A DNA stretch of 7,144 nucleotides from the NCBI GenBank assembly GCA_937910665.1, contig CALEPR010000053.1, positions 1 to 7,144 of the forward strand. Reading direction: 5' to 3'. Source of the DNA: an uncultured Selenomonadales bacterium. Lineage in GTDB: Bacteria; Bacillota; Negativicutes; Selenomonadales; Selenomonadaceae. The translations under genes were made by a program, and so were the position numbers. Below, piece by piece: positions 4,800 through 7,144 of this stretch (position 1 is its first letter; each line of letters starts with the position of its first letter). A model generated the notes under the pieces. That model saw only the letters and a program-made list of their open reading frames with translations, searched no databases and was not told the DNA's origin.

Positions 4800-5684
4800 T
4801 TGCTTTTAAGAATTATCACCGGAATAATCGGAATAGGAATTGCGGCGGTTGTCATTCAAGTTGGCGGCGCGCCTTTTGCATTTGTGGCGTTGCTTTTGTC
4901 GCTCTTGGCTTGGAACGAATATTCAAACGCATTTGAGCGAACAGGAATTTATACCGCGAAAATTTTTGGCGCACTGATTTTAGTTTTTCTTTTGTTCAGT
5001 GCGTGGCTCGGAAATATTGAGGAAGTTTTAGCTTGCTTGGTGTTGGGAACTTTGGCAATTTTTTTGTGGACGGTCATCGGCAGTTTAAGTCCGACTGACG
5101 CTTGCGTTTCGGCGGCGGGAGTTTTTTATGTCGGGATGCCTTTTGTCTATTTAATTTTGATGCGTTTCTTCACCGAAAAAAATAATTTGCCTGATTCTCT
5201 GGAAAGTTTAGCCGACATTACTCGCGTTCAACTTGGAAATTTTGACGTGGCGCAAATTTTATCGACAGGAAATTTTGAAACAGGTTGCGCTTTGATCTGG
5301 ACTTTATTTATTTGCACTTGGGCAAGCGACACTTTTGCATATTTTATCGGAAGTCTTTTCGGTTCTCGAAAACTTGCTCCGCGAATCAGTCCAAATAAAA
5401 CTGTAGAAGGTTTTCTCGGATCCGTCGTGGGGACGACGGCGGCGGCTCTGGTTGTCGGCGGCTTGGTTTTTAATTTTCCATTCCTGCAGATGATTGAAGC
5501 CGGTTTATTGCTTTCGGTTGCGGCGACTTTGGGAGATTTGGTCGAGTCTGTGATAAAAAGATTTGCAAGAATTAAAGATTCTGGATTTATAATTCCGGGT
5601 CACGGCGGAATTTTGGACAGGTTCGACAGCATTTTTTACACCGCGCCGATTTTTTATTACTTCGCTGTTGTGATGTTGATTTGA
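4800..5684 (+). CDS. cdsA: Phosphatidate cytidylyltransferase (CDP-diglyceride synthase)
   Basis: This 294-residue polytopic inner-membrane enzyme makes CDP-diacylglycerol from phosphatidic acid and CTP, the precursor of phosphatidylglycerol and other phospholipids (EC 2.7.7.41). The CdsA signature is complete at residues 250-276: S-V-I-K-R, then K259-D260, GHGG at 267-270 and D273-R-F-D276, fitting the PROSITE-type pattern S-x-[LIVMF]-K-R-x(4)-K-D...H-G-G-x(2)-D-R. The preceding TWASDTFAYFIGSLFG (173-188) and SPNKTVEGF (197-205) are also family hallmarks. It is somewhat longer than the common 260-280 residues because of a hydrophilic stretch at about 124-162 between membrane helices, which I do not recognise. 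It starts at TTG. Neighbours are rodZ-like (34 bases upstream) and cbiG (21 bases downstream), not the common uppS/dxr/rseP partners. All key residues are present, so activity is expected. Confidence 0.94.
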   Translation: MLLRIITGIIGIGIAAVVIQVGGAPFAFVALLLSLLAWNEYSNAFERTGIYTAKIFGALILVFLLFSAWLGNIEEVLACLVLGTLAIFLWTVIGSLSPTDACVSAAGVFYVGMPFVYLILMRFFTEKNNLPDSLESLADITRVQLGNFDVAQILSTGNFETGCALIWTLFICTWASDTFAYFIGSLFGSRKLAPRISPNKTVEGFLGSVVGTTAAALVVGGLVFNFPFLQMIEAGLLLSVAATLGDLVESVIKRFARIKDSGFIIPGHGGILDRFDSIFYTAPIFYYFAVVMLI

Positions 5685-5705
5685 TGACGGAAGGAAAATT
5701 TTTTA

Positions 5706-6596
5706 ATGCGAAAGGCAATTTTGCCTGTGACTGAAAAAGGCGTTGAACTTGCAAAAAAAATTTCTGCTGAAGTCGGTGGGCAAATTTTTGTCAAGGAGCG
5801 CGACTTCGACAGTTTGAAAGATTTTGTTGCAGAGATTTTTATTAAGTTCGACGCTTTAATTTTTATCTGCGCGACAGGAATTGCGGTCAGAATGATTGCG
5901 CCGAATATTGTCAGCAAACTTTCCGATCCTGCCGTGATTGTCGTCGACGAACGCGGAAAAAATGTTATAAGTTTATTGAGCGGTCACGTCGGCGGGGGAA
6001 ATTTTTTAACTGCGGAGATTGCGAAAAAAATTTCTGCCAATCCTGTCATCACGACGGCGACGGACGTTGAGGAAAAATTTTCTGCGGATGCTTTTGCAAG
6101 TCAACTTGGCTTGACACCTGCGCCGAAGTCTGCAATAAAAATTATCAACTCGGCAATTCTGCGCGGCGAAGAAATTTTTTTGTCGGCGGGGGAAACAAAA
6201 TTAAATTTTATACCGCAAAATTTAATCTGCGGCATCGGTTGCAAGCGAGGAACTTCGGCAGAAAAAATTTCAGACGCAGTTTCAAGTGCTTGTAAAAAAA
6301 TTTCTCAACCTGTCGAGCGAATAAAATTTTTTGCCGGCGTAGATTTAAAATCTGATGAAGTCGGATTGCTGGAATTTGCAAAACAGCTTGGCAGAGAAAT
6401 AAAATTTTTCAGCGTCGAACAGCTTTCAGAAAAAATTGCTGAATACAAATTGCAAGAGTCCGACTTCGTGAAAAAAACTATCGGCGTTGGAAATGTTTGC
6501 GAGGCGGCGGCGTTGTGCTGTGTGGAGCGCGGAAAGTTTGCGCTTGCTAAAACAAAATTTGATGGAGTGACGGTGGCTTTATTGTGGGAAAAATGA
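5706..6596 (+). CDS. cbiG: Cobalt-precorrin-5A hydrolase (anaerobic B12 pathway)
   Basis: This 296-residue cytosolic enzyme opens the delta-lactone ring of cobalt-precorrin-5A and releases acetaldehyde (EC 3.7.1.12), a step of the cobalt-early anaerobic corrin pathway. The N-terminal CbiG domain (about 1-120) carries ALIFICATGIAVRMIAP (50-66), the DERG/SLLSGHVGGGN segment (81-99) and NPVITTATD (112-120). The linking middle region is short (about 121-170). The C-terminal domain has GIGCKRGTS (176-184) and ends with GVGNVCEAAAL (260-270) and AKTKFDGVTVAL (281-292), all typical. It is shorter than the roughly 350-residue enterobacterial enzyme, mostly in the middle region, but both conserved domains are whole. 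The ATG has AAGGAA at 5691-5696. No other cbi gene is in the window, so the rest of the pathway must lie elsewhere or downstream. Confidence 0.93.
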   Translation: MRKAILPVTEKGVELAKKISAEVGGQIFVKERDFDSLKDFVAEIFIKFDALIFICATGIAVRMIAPNIVSKLSDPAVIVVDERGKNVISLLSGHVGGGNFLTAEIAKKISANPVITTATDVEEKFSADAFASQLGLTPAPKSAIKIINSAILRGEEIFLSAGETKLNFIPQNLICGIGCKRGTSAEKISDAVSSACKKISQPVERIKFFAGVDLKSDEVGLLEFAKQLGREIKFFSVEQLSEKIAEYKLQESDFVKKTIGVGNVCEAAALCCVERGKFALAKTKFDGVTVALLWEK

Positions 6597-6601
6597 ATTT
6601 T

Positions 6602-6607
6602 GGAGGT
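6602..6607 (+). promoter_or_regulatory. Strong ribosome binding site of the last gene
   Basis: GGAGGT, seven bases before ATG 6615, is the closest match to the full Shine-Dalgarno sequence in the window, along with that of the HAD gene. With only 18 bases between the cbiG stop and this ATG, transcription from upstream is likely. Confidence 0.75.
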
Positions 6608-6614
6608 AATATTT

Positions 6615-7144
6615 ATGAGAATACTGTTAATTTCCATGAACAACGGTTTTAATGACGACGTTTTGAAACTTTTAAATCCTGAAAATGAATATTGCGCCTT
6701 TGTAGTTGATAACGTTGAGGCTACACGTGCATTGTTGTCACCGCTCGGTTATCCTGCTGAAAAAATTTTTCCGTTTTATGAACTTCAAGATTGCGTGAAA
6801 AATTTTTATTTTGACTGCGTACTTTGCTTTGGTGCCGGTGAATTAACTTTGCCGGATGAAGTGAAAAGGTGCGGAGTACCCAGAAATAAATTTATTCACT
6901 TGTACGGTATCAATTCCGGGTACAATTTTTTATTAAACAGAGCGTTAGACTATTATAAAAAAAATTTTAAGCAATTTAAAATCTTTGCTACAGGCATGAG
7001 CTATTCACAACATGTTTTTCTTCCTGAAGTTTTTACAAAAAAATTATTTAATTTCTGCATTCCTTCTCAAGACTTGTACTATGATTATAAAATTGCAAAG
7101 TCTGTTATATCCACGGGGGGGGGGGTTAAGACATGCACTTATCG
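6615..7144 (+). CDS. Unknown protein, 3'-truncated by the window, with an in-frame G11 tract
   Basis: The frame opens at ATG 6615 and runs 176 codons to the window edge without a stop. I cannot name it. The N-terminal part (about 1-100) alternates hydrophobic strands and helices like a Rossmann-type fold: MRILLISMNN, YCAFVVDNVEA, DCVLCFGAGEL, and KFIHLYGIN at 92-100. A second part contains KIFATGMSYSQHVF (122-135) and PSQDLYYDYKIAKSVI (150-165). The style recalls uncharacterised proteins of surface-glycan or flagellin-modification clusters, but that is an impression, not an identification. Codons TTG, GCT, GTA, CGT and AGA are commoner here than in the neighbours. At residues 167-171 the DNA is 11 consecutive G, which would make the frame unstable. 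After the tract the residues become KTCTY in this frame. One frame away they would be LRHALI, and in the third frame TAA follows at once. Confidence 0.7.
   Translation, partial: MRILLISMNNGFNDDVLKLLNPENEYCAFVVDNVEATRALLSPLGYPAEKIFPFYELQDCVKNFYFDCVLCFGAGELTLPDEVKRCGVPRNKFIHLYGINSGYNFLLNRALDYYKKNFKQFKIFATGMSYSQHVFLPEVFTKKLFNFCIPSQDLYYDYKIAKSVISTGGGVKTCTY
7115..7125 (+). repeat. Poly-G tract of 11 inside the last gene
   Basis: Eleven consecutive G follow ATATCCAC and precede TTAAG. No other G or C run in the window exceeds five. Homopolymeric G runs of this length in coding sequence are known switch elements in low-GC bacteria such as Campylobacter, where slipped-strand mispairing changes the count and turns a gene on or off. 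Counts of 10, 11 and 12 put the downstream sequence in three different frames; 9 or 12 gives GGT-TAA, a stop directly after the tract. Confidence 0.85.

Noticed and set aside
6305..6643. 112-residue minus-strand frame over cbiG
   Set aside because: It is antisense to the conserved C-terminal CbiG domain and has no binding site or family resemblance.

Overview
The window looks like a stretch of a low-GC, probably anaerobic bacterium of the Bacillota type. The evidence is the A+T-rich sequence, strong AAAGGAG/GGAGG ribosome binding sites, consensus sigma-A promoters, frequent TTG starts and a cobalt-early (anaerobic) B12 pathway enzyme. A diderm Bacillota lineage such as the Negativicutes is my best guess, but nothing here proves it. 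I see no tRNA, rRNA, CRISPR array or insertion sequence.

Layout. (a) Positions 50-1336, minus strand: a stand-alone PTS EIIC-like membrane protein of the lactose/cellobiose type, diverged at a supposed sugar-binding residue. (b) Positions 1337-1551: a divergent intergenic region with a good sigma-A promoter for the small heat-shock gene, built on four tandem TTG(A/T)-led octamers. (c) Positions 1552-2004: an Hsp20 chaperone, ended by an intrinsic terminator. A 280-bp AT-rich gap with a second terminator-like hairpin follows. (d) Positions 2341-3332: a small two-helix membrane protein translationally coupled (ATGA overlap) to a Cof-type HAD phosphatase. (e) Positions 3340-3411: a heptamer-built imperfect inverted repeat. 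(f) Positions 3441-3890: a short CYTH/triphosphate tunnel protein. (g) From 3980 to the window end: a close-packed co-directional run of rodZ-like, cdsA, cbiG and a 3'-truncated unknown gene, starting from a sigma-A promoter that leaves only a very short leader.

Functionally the genes are mixed: cell shape (RodZ-like), phospholipid synthesis (CdsA), B12 synthesis (CbiG), protein quality control (Hsp20), and small-phosphate hydrolysis (HAD, CYTH). They do not form one pathway. CdsA lacks its usual uppS/dxr neighbours and CbiG stands without other cbi genes, so this region has been rearranged relative to the common arrangements.

The most interesting observation is at the right edge. The last gene has codon use unlike the rest of the window and carries an uninterrupted run of 11 G inside its reading frame. 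Of the three possible frames after the run, one meets TAA at once and two stay open to the window end. This is what a phase-variable (slipped-strand) contingency gene looks like, but the window ends 19 bases after the tract, so the ON frame cannot be decided here.
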